The translations under genes were made by a program, and so were the position numbers. Shown in pieces: positions 20,929 through 29,471 of a stretch of 64,000 nucleotides of DNA (its first letter is position 1; the number at the start of each line of letters is the position of its first letter). Location of the stretch: NCBI RefSeq assembly GCF_034006335.1, contig NZ_JAWDIQ010000001.1, one strand, 5' to 3'. The stretch comes from Paracerasibacillus soli. GTDB taxonomy: Bacteria; Bacillota; Bacilli; Bacillales; Amphibacillaceae. Under the pieces are notes generated by a model that saw only the letters and a program-made list of their open reading frames with translations, was not told the DNA's origin and did no database searches.

Positions 20929-21114
20929 ATCTGAAAATGTTGTATGCTCAAATGTAACATCGCGGTATTTTTCTTCAAACATTTCTTCTTCTTTTTTGGA
21001 CTTTTTCATAAGGAGATACAATGCCACAGCAGCTCCGATTATAAAAACAACAAGTGTAATAAATGCAGGTAGGTATTCCGATTTATCATCTGGAAAATAT
21101 AAAAACTCCATCAT
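20908..21114 (-). CDS. Small single-pass membrane protein of unknown function
   Basis: About 68 residues. One transmembrane helix (AFITLVVFIIGAAVALYLL) is followed by a charged cytosolic tail rich in Lys and Glu. I do not recognise a family. ATG at 21114, or the next codon, is preferred because AAGGAAG lies about eight bases upstream; a GTG at 21123 has no room for a ribosome site. It has its own terminator and lies between the SodC-like gene and divergent kapB. Confidence 0.6.
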   Translation of the reverse strand: MMEFLYFPDDKSEYLPAFITLVVFIIGAAVALYLLMKKSKKEEEMFEEKYRDVTFEHTTFSDKKDSLR

Positions 21115-21234
21115 ATTTATCACTTCCTTCTCGCCATATTATAGCAAATAAAAATAGCATTAAAAACTGATTTACCTTTTTGTTCGAAATTCTGTTACAT
21201 TTTTGGCACAATAGAAGAAAGGAGGATGAAAAAA

Positions 21235-21635
21235 TGTCTAAAAAAATAGGTGATACTGTACGTGCCCATTACAAATCTGGGACATATATTGGAAAGATTT
21301 TGGAAGATCGCGGTGATCGATTTTTAATTGAGGTATTAGCTGTACATAAACACCCACTGCAAGGTGATATTCATCAACCCTTCCAAGTAGAAAACGTCTT
21401 TTTCCATGAACGCAAAGCACTTGCTTATCGCGAAAAAATGAATGTTAAAAAGCCTGCAGTCCATCCTTATCATGAACCAGTACCTTCCTATGGACATTCA
21501 TTAAAAACAGCCGTACAAGCAATCAAAGAAAAATTGCAAACAGAAGAAACAGCGGCATATAATAAAATGGCTTTACGAAACATAGAAAGATTAGAAGACA
21601 CTTATTACAAAGATATTTATAAAAAGGCACTATAA
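21235..21635 (+). CDS. kapB: Kinase-associated protein KapB
   Basis: Protein of 132 residues of the KapB family, known in B. subtilis to be required for the KinB input into the sporulation phosphorelay. Conserved segments are GDTVRAHYKSGTYIGKI near the N-terminus, HPLQGDIHQP, and FFHERKALAYREK in the middle. AGGAGG lies eight bases before the ATG; there is no signal peptide or lipobox in this frame. Its usual partner kinB, normally adjacent, is absent from the window, so KapB may serve a kinase encoded elsewhere. Confidence 0.87.
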
Positions 21636-21647
21636 TTGCTATAACAT

Positions 21648-21682
21648 GAAAAAAAGCAGTCTCATCTATGAGCTGCTTTTTT
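21648..21682. terminator. Terminator after kapB
   Basis: AAAAAAGCAG...CTCAT pairs with ATGAG...CTGCTTTTTT, symmetrical and able to act in both directions. Confidence 0.85.
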
Positions 21683-21828
21683 AATCAAATTTTTGAGTGT
21701 TGTGGTTGCAACACTTGCGATTTCGAAGTCCATACCATTTTGCACCTATAACGCCAACGAGCACCTTCGCAATGACGGACCAAACTAAAAGTATAAGTAA
21801 TAAACTAACCAGGTCTTTTAGCGGTCAT
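21681..21828 (-). CDS. Possible small transmembrane protein (one extra base)
   Basis: If one A is removed from an AAAA run near 21816, an ATG-started frame of about 48 residues opens: MTAKDLVSLLLILLVW, then a second hydrophobic stretch and a basic Cys-containing tail ending QKFD. The pattern looks like a real one-helix protein. No clear ribosome site is visible and the HPr terminator lies just upstream, so this may be spurious. Confidence 0.3.
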
Positions 21829-21838
21829 CACGATAAAA

Positions 21839-21875
21839 ATAAAAAAGCTAGAGAATCAACTCCAGCCTTTTTATA
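21839..21875 (-). terminator. Terminator after the HPr gene
   Basis: On the minus strand AAAGGCTGGAG pairs with CTCTAGCTTT, then a T run. Confidence 0.8.
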
Positions 21876-21906
21876 GGTTCATCCAAGTGTTACAAGATTA
21901 ATTAAC

Positions 21907-22170
21907 TTATTCACCAAGATGTTCTTTAATTACTTCTTCAATACCTTTTAATGCATCTGCTTCATCGCTACCAGTAGCAATTACTTTAATATTTGCGTCT
22001 TTAGGAATTCCAAGAGACATTACACCCATAATTGACTTTAAGTTTACTTTTTTTCCATTGTATTCAATTTCTACTTCAGATTCAAATTGCCCAGCTTTAT
22101 TTACAAGTAGTGTAGCTGGTCTTGCATGTACCCCAGTGTCTGCTGTAATTTTAAATGTTTGTTCTTTCAT
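21907..22170 (-). CDS. ptsH: Phosphocarrier protein HPr
   Basis: Cytosolic phosphocarrier of the PEP-dependent sugar phosphotransferase system, 87 residues. GVHARPATLLV carries the active His15 that takes phosphate from enzyme I, and SIMGVMSLGI carries regulatory Ser46, the HPr-kinase site used in carbon catabolite repression with CcpA. The His at position 15 separates it from the paralogue Crh, which has Gln. It stands alone here rather than with ptsI, and has its own terminator. Confidence 0.9.
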   Translation of the reverse strand: MKEQTFKITADTGVHARPATLLVNKAGQFESEVEIEYNGKKVNLKSIMGVMSLGIPKDANIKVIATGSDEADALKGIEEVIKEHLGE

Positions 22171-22407
22171 AATATGTCACCCTCCATTAGATATAAAACG
22201 TTATATGAAACATTTTTTTCATTTTAATGATATTAAGTATCCCCATTATTATATACCATTTACAAAAATAATAAAAATATTTAAGGTGCTAGATTTCTAT
22301 TTATTATATTTCATACGTCACGTAATTGTCACATGATTAATTTTTGTTTTACTGGATGACTTATGATAACGTAAAGATGTACATACCTTTACATGAGGAG
22401 GACTAAA

Positions 22408-23114
22408 ATGAGTATTCATATTGGTGCAAAACAGGGTGAAATTGCAGATAAAATTTTATTACCAGGTGATCCTTTACGTGCAAAATATATTGCCGAAACT
22501 TTTCTAGAGGATGCGAAGCTTTATAATGAAGTACGCGGCATGTATGGTTACACTGGAACTTATAAAGGGGAAAAGGTTTCCGTACAAGGGACTGGCATGG
22601 GAGCTCCATCCATTTCTATTTATGTAAACGAACTTATCCAAAGTTACGGTGTGAAAAAACTAGTGCGTGTCGGTACATGTGGCGCTCTACAAAAAGATGT
22701 TCACGTACGCGATGTAATTTTAGCACAAGCTGCAACGACAGATTCTCGTCAAAATCAGCTTATCTTTAATGGAATCGATTACTCCCCAATCGCTCATTTT
22801 GATTTATTGAAAAATGCATATGATGTTGGGGCTGAAAAAGGCATGACAATGCATGTCGGAAATGTATTTACAAGTGATACATTCTACCGTGATAATGCCG
22901 AAGAAGTAAATACATTACTCGCAAAATATAATGTACTTGCTATTGAAATGGAAACAAGTGCACTCTATACGTTAGCAACGAAGTTTGATTGCCAAGCCTT
23001 ATCAGTGTTAACTGTTTCCGATCATATTATTACTGGGGAAGAAACGACGTCTGAAGAACGTCAAAAACATTCCATGATATGATGGAAATTGCACTAGAAG
23101 CTATAATAAAATAA
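22408..23114 (+). CDS. deoD: Purine-nucleoside phosphorylase DeoD (frame break near the end)
   Basis: Hexameric enzyme that phosphorolyses purine (deoxy)nucleosides in salvage. Motifs: LPGDPLRAKYIAE near residue 20, GTGMGAPSISIYVNEL, RVGTCGAL for phosphate, and EMETSALYTLA for the nucleoside, then SDHIITGEETTSEERQ. The frame breaks at an A run near 23065; adding one A restores KTFHDMMEIALEAIIK and a stop at 23112-23114, for about 235 residues. The chosen ATG at 22408 has GAGGAGG six bases before it; an ATG 15 bases earlier overlaps that site. Confidence 0.94.
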
Positions 23115-23122
23115 TGCACCAT

Positions 23123-23157
23123 TGAAATGATCAGCATACATGCTGGTCATTTTTTAA
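23123..23157 (+). terminator. Terminator after deoD
   Basis: AATGATCAGCAT pairs with ATGCTGGTCATT, followed by TTTT. Confidence 0.85.
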
Positions 23158-23247
23158 CCCCATATGTCACCCTTATTAATAATTTGGTTGACAGAAAATA
23201 TGATACTCATATAAAATAAACTAGAATAGAAATAAAGGGGGATAATC

Positions 23248-23838
23248 ATGCAACGACTACGTACAATCGATCTTACTTATGGAGCTGTTTTTGTTTGTTT
23301 AATGGCAATTGGTGCAAATATCACAGTTTGGTTCCCAATGTTAACGGTTACAATTGGCGGTGCTCCAGTTCCGTTATCTTTACAAACTTTTTTTGCAACT
23401 ATCGCAGGACTTATGCTAGGAAAAAGATTAGGTTCACTTTCCATGCTAGTCTATATGTTACTTGGGATGGCAGGCGTACCGATTTTTGCCGGTATGTCAG
23501 CGGGACCAATGGCGATTATTTCACAAACTGGCGGATTTATCATTTCATTTATCTTCGTTGCTTTTGTTGCAGGTTGGATCGTTGAAATGTTTAAAAAGCC
23601 AACATTGCCAGTTTATATCGTAGCAGCACTTTTTGGTCTTATCATGAATTATGGAATCGGGGTCACGTATATGTATATCGCGATGAATACGTGGTTAGAA
23701 TTACAAATTTCATATAGTCTCGCATGGATTGGGATGATTCCCTTTCTCATTAAAGACGGTGCGCTCGCTTGTTTAGCAGCTATATTCATTGTGCAATTAG
23801 CAAAACGGATATCGTTTCGTCCCGTCTCCACTTCATAA
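23248..23838 (+). CDS. bioY: Biotin transporter BioY
   Basis: Membrane biotin-binding S component of an ECF transporter, 196 residues with six hydrophobic helices. Family segments are TVTIGGAPVPLSLQTFFATIAG near residue 35 and LLGMAGVPIFAGMSAGPMAII near 75. AAAGGGGG precedes the ATG by a normal spacing. The gene is monocistronic with a downstream terminator. No BirA operator could be identified with confidence upstream. Confidence 0.93.
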   Translation: MQRLRTIDLTYGAVFVCLMAIGANITVWFPMLTVTIGGAPVPLSLQTFFATIAGLMLGKRLGSLSMLVYMLLGMAGVPIFAGMSAGPMAIISQTGGFIISFIFVAFVAGWIVEMFKKPTLPVYIVAALFGLIMNYGIGVTYMYIAMNTWLELQISYSLAWIGMIPFLIKDGALACLAAIFIVQLAKRISFRPVSTS

Positions 23839-24004
23839 CTTTTTAATGATCCAATTTTAAATATAAATAATACTGCTTATCCGTTTCTAATGTGTTTTCA
23901 TCTTTATCACATCATGCATTTATAGGTTATTCTTATTGATATTGTAAAATACTAAATATGCTTTAATGGTTGCATATTTCTTATTCACTCTTTTAAAAAT
24001 ATCT

Positions 24005-24042
24005 AAAGACAAACGATGTTACTTTTATCGTTTGTCTTTTTC
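24005..24042 (+). terminator. Terminator after bioY
   Basis: AAAGACAAACGAT pairs with ATCGTTTGTCTTT, then TT. The rest of the 320-bp gap to 24160 holds no gene that I can see. Confidence 0.75.
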
Positions 24043-24159
24043 CATTCATACTTTTTTGCTGAACACTGAAAATATAGGTAGTATATGTAGTTTTTTTGAA
24101 AACTATAATTTATAATATAACTAATAATTAGATTATTATTATTATTGGAGGGATAAAAT

Positions 24160-24606
24160 ATGAGAAAATGGTCCGTTGTTTTTATCGTCCTTTTATCTGT
24201 AGTTTTTGTTTCTGCTTGTAACAATGATCATGACGAATTATCCGGAAAAACATTTAAAATCGCCTATAAACCAGTACTTGAGGAAGATATGGATAATCCA
24301 AGCAGATACACATCCATCATGACATTAAAATTTTCAAAAGGTAATATAGTGCATGATACCAATGATGATATAGAAGGTACATATGAGTTAAATGAGGATA
24401 TCCTTGTCGTGAATCTAGACAATAAAAGTGAAAAACTAAAAATTAGTTTTATTGATTTCAAGGAGAGTGAAAAAGACTTTAGTGCGTACTCAGCTTTAAT
24501 TAGTAATCCAGAATTACAGTCTCCAGACTTTGGTCAAGTTAGTAAACTTACAGGACTAGCCTATAATTTGACTGAAAATATGCCACTTGAATTTATAATA
24601 GAGTGA
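24160..24606 (+). CDS. Lipoprotein of unknown function
   Basis: Exported lipoprotein of 148 residues. It has a signal peptide of about 20 residues with lipobox VSAC, then an acidic, beta-rich body (TYELNEDILVVNLDNKSEKL). The pattern resembles small YehR/DUF-type Bacillus lipoproteins that monitor or bind something at the membrane, but I do not recognise a family. GGAGG lies close upstream of the ATG. No close operon partners. Confidence 0.65.
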   Translation: MRKWSVVFIVLLSVVFVSACNNDHDELSGKTFKIAYKPVLEEDMDNPSRYTSIMTLKFSKGNIVHDTNDDIEGTYELNEDILVVNLDNKSEKLKISFIDFKESEKDFSAYSALISNPELQSPDFGQVSKLTGLAYNLTENMPLEFIIE

Positions 24607-24817
24607 AAAAAGTGATATAAACTGGATTCCCTTCAATCTGTTCCAGCTAAGACTTGTATTGCAAACCTTTTACTTTTTCTTTTACTTTTGGTATCTGATT
24701 TCACTTTAATTGATAAAGTAGGTCAGAATTTGTAACAGCCATTAACATTTTTTCATAATTTATTCTTTATCGTACACGATATAACTATACATACGATAAG
24801 GAGTAGAATATTTCGAG

Positions 24818-25291
24818 ATGGAATTATTATTAAATTTTCCACTTTGGGCAGCGTTATGTGCAATTGTATTTGCACAAACAATTAAAATTCCAATTCATTA
24901 TGCTATGTCGCGAGAATTTAAACCAGAACTTGCATTTAGTACTGGTGGTATGCCTAGCAGTCACTCAGCAGCAGTGACAGCTCTTACCACAGGAATTGGT
25001 ATATTAGAAGGGTTTCAATCATCTGTATTTGCGCTTGCTTGTATTTTTAGTGTCATTACCATGTTTGATGCTTCGGGCGTAAGACGACATGCTGGGGAAC
25101 ATGCTGTTATATTAAACCAAATGATGAAAGACCTTCAGTTTATCATTAATGGAGCAAAAGATTGGCAGAACAAAGAAGTATATAAAAGACGTGAAGAATT
25201 AAAAGAATTACTTGGTCACCAACCTATTGAAGTTTTTACAGGTGGTATATTAGGGATTTTCACTGCACTACTTATTTATCAATTTTATTAG
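24818..25291 (+). CDS. yuiD: Divergent PAP2-family membrane protein YuiD
   Basis: Membrane protein of 157 residues in the DUF212/acid-phosphatase-related family. FSTGGMPSSHSAAVTAL matches the PSGH-type phosphatase motif and MFDASGVRRHAGEHA the second motif with catalytic-type Arg and His. Three or four hydrophobic helices are seen. Substrate unknown; undecaprenyl or lipid phosphate are guesses. AAGGAG is 14 bases from the ATG, longer than ideal. B. subtilis yuiD lies near yuiC and yuiB, as here. Confidence 0.85.
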   Translation: MELLLNFPLWAALCAIVFAQTIKIPIHYAMSREFKPELAFSTGGMPSSHSAAVTALTTGIGILEGFQSSVFALACIFSVITMFDASGVRRHAGEHAVILNQMMKDLQFIINGAKDWQNKEVYKRREELKELLGHQPIEVFTGGILGIFTALLIYQFY

Positions 25292-25380
25292 TAAAAAGAG
25301 GGTTAGGTGGGCAGATGAAAGGAAATCGTTATGATCATCTTACCAGTCGAGTTTGCGATCATCTCTTTAGCAATCGCACA

Positions 25381-25408
25381 AGTTCACATTTAATTAGTAA
25401 ATGTGAAC
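25381..25408. repeat. Perfect short inverted repeat
   Basis: GTTCACATTT and AAATGTGAAC are perfect complements around a 7-base centre. No T run follows, so it is not a classical terminator. The 320-bp gap around it holds no clear gene; the segment at 25440-25510 has a weak resemblance to the tail of the interspersed repeat (GCGATAAA end). Confidence 0.4.
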
Positions 25409-25517
25409 CACTAAAGTAGTAGGGAACAAATCTGTCACTTCTTCACTTAGAAAATCCTCTGTATAGCTGAATGAATGGAAGACTTAGGTCAATTAACTTG
25501 CGATAAACATTAAAAAT

Positions 25518-25562
25518 AAACCACATGAACTCAATATCTTTTAAATTGATTTCATGTGGTTT
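25518..25562. terminator. Bidirectional terminator between yuiD and yuiC
   Basis: AAACCACATGAA pairs with TTCATGTGGTTT between convergent genes. Confidence 0.75.
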
Positions 25563-25612
25563 ATTCATTTTTTAAGGTGTTTTATTCGCCTTCTTTTGTT
25601 GTCTCCTAACAT

Positions 25613-26311
25613 TTAACTCTCATTTATTTGTTCACGAAACACCTGTAAGGTTTCATTTTCATTTAATTCAATTAGCTGTTCCTCCGTGACCTTCCCATCG
25701 CCCATTTCCACAATATACACCTCGAGTTCACGCTTTCCCCAATGCTTATATACATCGTCAACCGTTTCATAGTATAAATCTATTTTATTACCCTTTATCG
25801 CGCCACCTTTATCAGCAACAACGCCATACCCGTAATCTGGTATATATAAGATTGTTCCAAGCGGATACACATTTAAATCTGCAGCAATCGTCGAATATAA
25901 ATCCCGTTTAACTTTTACTCCAGAAAATGTAATGCCGTATAGTGGATGTCCCGGTGATTTACCAGTAGATTCAATACCGGCAGTATAGCCTGTAGCTACA
26001 ACCTTTTCTTTCGGATATTGTTCAAAATTAATCGCTTCCTCTAGCGTTTTTGGACCTTCTATCTGTTCACTTGATATATTTGTCTTTGTTTTTGCTTGCG
26101 TTTTCAATGTCTTCTTCTTTAAGGCTACGTTTCTATGGACAGGCTTATGATCACTTGCATAAAAATCAACAGATGCATGAACAGTTTCATTCTTTGTTAA
26201 TAGCATCGTATGAATATCTGCGAAACTGACATTTGAAATACTGCTAAGGGTCGTAATAAAAGCACCTATTAACAATACAAACATACACACATGTTTCATA
26301 ATCTTGAACAT
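25613..26311 (-). CDS. yuiC: 3D-domain protein YuiC (muralytic-type)
   Basis: Secreted or membrane-tethered protein of about 232 residues. It has an N-terminal hydrophobic segment, a lysine-rich linker and a C-terminal 3D domain that shares the double-psi barrel of MltA and the Sps proteins. ATGYTAG near residue 105, YGITFSG, IAADLNVYPLGT, and VVADKGGAIKGNKIDLYY give the three conserved aspartates. Related YuiC acts as a peptidoglycan lytic transglycosylase. A longer in-frame start exists at 26353; the ATG at 26311 with AAAGGG about 13 bases upstream is preferred. Confidence 0.85.
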   Translation of the reverse strand: MFKIMKHVCMFVLLIGAFITTLSSISNVSFADIHTMLLTKNETVHASVDFYASDHKPVHRNVALKKKTLKTQAKTKTNISSEQIEGPKTLEEAINFEQYPKEKVVATGYTAGIESTGKSPGHPLYGITFSGVKVKRDLYSTIAADLNVYPLGTILYIPDYGYGVVADKGGAIKGNKIDLYYETVDDVYKHWGKRELEVYIVEMGDGKVTEEQLIELNENETLQVFREQINES

Positions 26312-26472
26312 AATAAAGATAACACCCTTTCTGGATGTCATCTTGCCCATCATTGTATTTTTTATTCATTTTCAGTGAAAAAAATGATAAATTCCTCCTA
26401 CTGAATTGAAGTGAACATAAGCTAAAATCGTAATGTCCCGGGCACAACTACGATATAATAACTTTAACAACG

Positions 26473-26500
26473 AAAAAAACTGGTTCCTTGACCAGTTTTC
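26473..26500 (-). terminator. Terminator after yuiB
   Basis: AAAACTGGT pairs with ACCAGTTTT on the minus strand, then TTT. Confidence 0.75.
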
Positions 26501-26503
26501 CGA

Positions 26504-26815
26504 CTAAAACATTTGATAACCACTTTTGCGTAAAATTTTAATGACAACACCAGAAACAATTGCACCTACCAAACCCGATGTTAAGATTGCTATATCTACT
26601 ACAGTTAAACTACTTAGTTTTTCGACTGTTTGCGATAATGCACTTCCTGGTGCTTTAAAATAATCAAAGAATTTCACATCATTTACTATGTAAATAATAA
26701 CAAAAGGATATAACCCAGCCATAAGCCATGTTTTTCTTAATAGCATATTCAGAATAAACGCTATTCCAAAAAACATTACAAAATACAACAATATAGATAC
26801 AATTAATTGGATCAC
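26504..26815 (-). CDS. yuiB: YuiB-like membrane protein
   Basis: Integral membrane protein of 103 residues with three hydrophobic helices (VSILLYFVMFFGIAFILNML, LYPFVIIYIV, VDIAILTSGLVGAIVSGVV). It matches the YuiB family of unknown function and its position beside yuiC and yumC as in B. subtilis. The start is GTG at 26815 with GGGG about ten bases upstream. Confidence 0.8.
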   Translation of the reverse strand: MIQLIVSILLYFVMFFGIAFILNMLLRKTWLMAGLYPFVIIYIVNDVKFFDYFKAPGSALSQTVEKLSSLTVVDIAILTSGLVGAIVSGVVIKILRKSGYQMF

Positions 26816-27144
26816 CTAATTAATCCCCTTCATAAGCTATTTTCTATCTATCACGTTCATTTTAATAATAATAGGAAAAAAAAGCAAAGGGAAGCAGCGC
26901 AAATCTTCCGTTTTATCGATGTATGTCTGATTAAACACATGATTTGTTGATTTCCACTACTTTTTCTTGTTTCCCTCCATAGTTTGAACACGAATAAGAT
27001 ATTCCAGCGTAGAGGCCATGCTATTATCAACAATATCCCATCATGCTTTCATGCACCTGCAAGTAAATACTGCGTTAAGATAGCTTAATCATTATACAGA
27101 TAGAATCCGTTTGTGATACTATGAAATTGGCGTACAATTGAAGA
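26816..27144. other. Divergent yuiB/yumC intergenic region
   Basis: About 330 bp without a convincing gene; B. subtilis has yuiA and yumB nearby, but no counterpart could be read here on either strand. It presumably holds the promoters of both flanking genes. Confidence 0.45.
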
Positions 27145-28152
27145 ATGGGGGTAATTTGTTTGTCCAATAAAATATACGATATAACAATAATAGGTGCGGG
27201 GCCCGCAGGATTATTTACCGCTTTCTATGGAGGCATGCGTCAAGCTAGTGTAAAAATCATTGAAAGTCTCCCTCATACAGGCGGACAATTAACGGCCCTA
27301 TATCCCGAAAAATATATATATGATGTTGCTGGTTTCCCAAAGATTCGTGCACAGCAACTCGTTGATAATTTAGAAGAACAATTAAATTTATTTGATACAA
27401 CGATTGTTGTTGACCAAGCGATCGAACAAGTAGAACGTTTAGAAGATGGTACGTTTCAGCTAACAGCTAACAATGGTGATATACATCTAACAAGAACCAT
27501 TATCATTACTGCGGGAAATGGTGCGTTTCAACCGCGACGACTAAACGTAGCAAATAGTGAACAATTTGAAGAAATCAACCTTCATTATTACGTAAAAGAT
27601 ATGGAACAATTTCGTGATAAATCTGTAGTCCTTCTTGGTGGTGGGGATTCAGCTGTTGACTGGGCTTTAATGCTAGAGCCAATTGCGAAAAAAGTTACAC
27701 TTGTACATCGCCGAGATGCATTCCGTGCACACGAACATAGTGTGGAGAAACTTAAAACATCTTCCGTTGAGATTTTAACACCTTTTGTTCCAAAAGATAT
27801 TGTTGCAAACGACCAAATAGAAAAAGTAATCTTAGAAGAAGTACGTGGTGATAAAACAATCGAACTAGTTGTTGACGATGTGCTTTGTAATTATGGCTTT
27901 ATCTCATCCCTTGGACCAATTAAGGATTGGGGATTAACAATTGAACGCAATAGTATTGTCGTCAACTCTAAGATGGAAACAAATCTACCAGGGATTTATG
28001 CTGTTGGAGATATAAATACATATCCCGGGAAAGTGAAATTAATTGCCACAGGATTTGGAGAAGGCCCAACAGCAATAAATAACGCGATGCAGTATTTGGA
28101 CCCCAAAGCACGCATCCAACCTCGACATTCAACAAGTATGTTTGAACAATAA
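27145..28152 (+). CDS. yumC: Ferredoxin/flavodoxin-NADP+ reductase YumC
   Basis: Cytosolic FAD enzyme of the thioredoxin-reductase-like FNR type, about 330 residues. An N-terminal FAD Rossmann motif GAGPAGLFTAFYGGMRQA starts near residue 17; LLGGGDSAVDWAL near 170 binds NADPH; GIYAVGDINTYPGKVKLIATGFGEGP closes the FAD site. There is no CxxC active site, which separates it from true thioredoxin reductase. The end PRHSTSMFEQ is typical of YumC. ATG 27145 and TTG 27160 are both possible; the TTG has GGGGG at a better distance and gives the usual N-terminus. Confidence 0.92.
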   Translation: MGVICLSNKIYDITIIGAGPAGLFTAFYGGMRQASVKIIESLPHTGGQLTALYPEKYIYDVAGFPKIRAQQLVDNLEEQLNLFDTTIVVDQAIEQVERLEDGTFQLTANNGDIHLTRTIIITAGNGAFQPRRLNVANSEQFEEINLHYYVKDMEQFRDKSVVLLGGGDSAVDWALMLEPIAKKVTLVHRRDAFRAHEHSVEKLKTSSVEILTPFVPKDIVANDQIEKVILEEVRGDKTIELVVDDVLCNYGFISSLGPIKDWGLTIERNSIVVNSKMETNLPGIYAVGDINTYPGKVKLIATGFGEGPTAINNAMQYLDPKARIQPRHSTSMFEQ

Positions 28153-28171
28153 GACATTGTCCAGAAATGAA

Positions 28172-28222
28172 TAAGCCATATGAAATCGATGTTTTATAAA
28201 TCGACTTCATATGGCTTTTTTC
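28172..28222. terminator. Terminator between yumC and the Fnr-like gene
   Basis: AAGCCATATGAA pairs with TTCATATGGCTT, with an internal ATCGA/TCGAT-type extension, then TTTTT on the plus strand. Confidence 0.85.
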
Positions 28223-28272
28223 GTTATGTGTAGGAAGAACAATGATTATTCAGCTAATGGCCAAGCTTTTTT

Positions 28273-28974
28273 CTATTCTTCCTGAGCAATTTTTTGCAAA
28301 GCTGATAAATCCTTTAACGTAATTCCACGATGACCCTTTTGCTCAATCCACCCTTGTGTTTGAAAATGGGATAACCGGCGACTTATCGTTTCTCGTGTTG
28401 TTCCTAAAAAGGAAGCTAGATCTTTCTTACTCATTGGCAATGACACAACCGAACTATTACTTGACTTTTTTAAATCTAATAAATAACTGGCAATCCTTGC
28501 TTCTGCATCATGGACACTTAATTGTCCTACCAACTTTTCTGTTTCTTCGAGACGAACACTTAATTTCTCTAAAATTTTGGTTGCAATGATAGGCTTTGAA
28601 AGCATTAATTGTTGCATATCATTTCGATGGATTGCGCAAATTTCTGTATCCTCCAACGCCTCCGCATAACTATCTATTTCCTTTTTCGTAAATAATGCCA
28701 AATCACCCATAAAGTCTCCTGGATGCAATACCCGTAGTAGTTGTTCTTTTCCATTTGAATATAAACGATAAATTTTTACCGCTCCGACATGAATAATATA
28801 TAAGTAATCTAATGATTCACCATCTTGGAAAATGAGTTCTCCCTTTTTATAATGCAAAGGTGTACTTAAATTCACGACTTGAATCATTTCTTCACGGTCT
28901 AAATGATTAAAAATAGGAACCTTTTGAACACATAATTCTTTAAATTCCCCATGATGATGCACACATTTACTCAT
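28273..28974 (-). CDS. Crp/Fnr-family transcription regulator with N-terminal Cys/His cluster
   Basis: DNA-binding regulator of 233 residues. A cyclic-nucleotide-type beta-roll covers about residues 20-130 (GELIFQDGESLDYLYII, LHPGDFMGDLAL), then a dimer helix and a winged helix with LGTTRETISRRL, the E..SR recognition pattern shared with Fnr. Before the roll sits C4-V-HHH and C15, and a third Cys occurs near 112, so an oxygen- or redox-sensing cofactor is plausible. It lacks the cAMP-contact Arg-Ser pattern of Crp. Next to it on the same strand is the iron-sulfur protein gene yutM. Regulon unknown. Confidence 0.85.
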   Translation of the reverse strand: MSKCVHHHGEFKELCVQKVPIFNHLDREEMIQVVNLSTPLHYKKGELIFQDGESLDYLYIIHVGAVKIYRLYSNGKEQLLRVLHPGDFMGDLALFTKKEIDSYAEALEDTEICAIHRNDMQQLMLSKPIIATKILEKLSVRLEETEKLVGQLSVHDAEARIASYLLDLKKSSNSSVVSLPMSKKDLASFLGTTRETISRRLSHFQTQGWIEQKGHRGITLKDLSALQKIAQEE

Positions 28975-28987
28975 TACGTAGCACCTC

Positions 28988-29022
28988 TCTTATACGAAAA
29001 ATGCCAGAACACAAAGTATTCT
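28988..29022 (-). terminator. Terminator after yutM
   Basis: AATGCTAGAA pairs with TTCTGGCATT on the minus strand, followed by TTT. Confidence 0.7.
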
Positions 29023-29031
29023 AGCATTACG

Positions 29032-29388
29032 TTAACATTTTTCAGGTGTTCCTTCATTATCTTTTGCTCGAAATGAAGATCCGCATCCACAAGAAATGAT
29101 TGCGTTTGGATTATCAATACTAAATCCACCACCCATTAAATTTTGTTTGAAGTCTATTTTTGTACCTTCTATGATGGGAATATCCTGCTTAAAAATAACG
29201 ACAGGAATATTGTTTATCTCCTCTACAATGTCCAACTCTTCATTGCATTCGTCATCAAACCCTAATGAATATGATAGTCCACTACAGCCGCCACCTTTAA
29301 CTCCAAAACGCAAACGAACATTACTTTGCTCTTCTTCCATCATTTCTTTAATTTGTTGGCTCGCATTATCTGTAATTGTCAATATCAT
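29032..29388 (-). CDS. yutM: A-type iron-sulfur carrier YutM (HesB/IscA/ErpA family)
   Basis: Cytosolic Fe-S carrier of 118 residues. The three conserved cysteines are in GGGCSGLSY (about residue 35) and CGCGSSF near the C-terminus. It delivers clusters assembled by the SUF machinery encoded at 48.7-53.9 kb in this window. GGAGG-type site precedes the ATG. The order yutM-dapF-yuzD follows B. subtilis. Confidence 0.92.
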   Translation of the reverse strand: MILTITDNASQQIKEMMEEEQSNVRLRFGVKGGGCSGLSYSLGFDDECNEELDIVEEINNIPVVIFKQDIPIIEGTKIDFKQNLMGGGFSIDNPNAIISCGCGSSFRAKDNEGTPEKC

Positions 29389-29471
29389 TTCAAGTCCTCC
29401 TTTGTAATTATAAAGAATGGATATGAGTAGTATACAGAAAAATACATACTTGATTCAACCTATCTGCACAA

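Noticed and set aside
25340..25400. Twenty-residue frame MIILPVEFAIISLAIAQVHI behind AAAGGA
   Set aside because: It has a plausible ribosome site, but it is very short, ends inside an inverted repeat and has no recognisable family.
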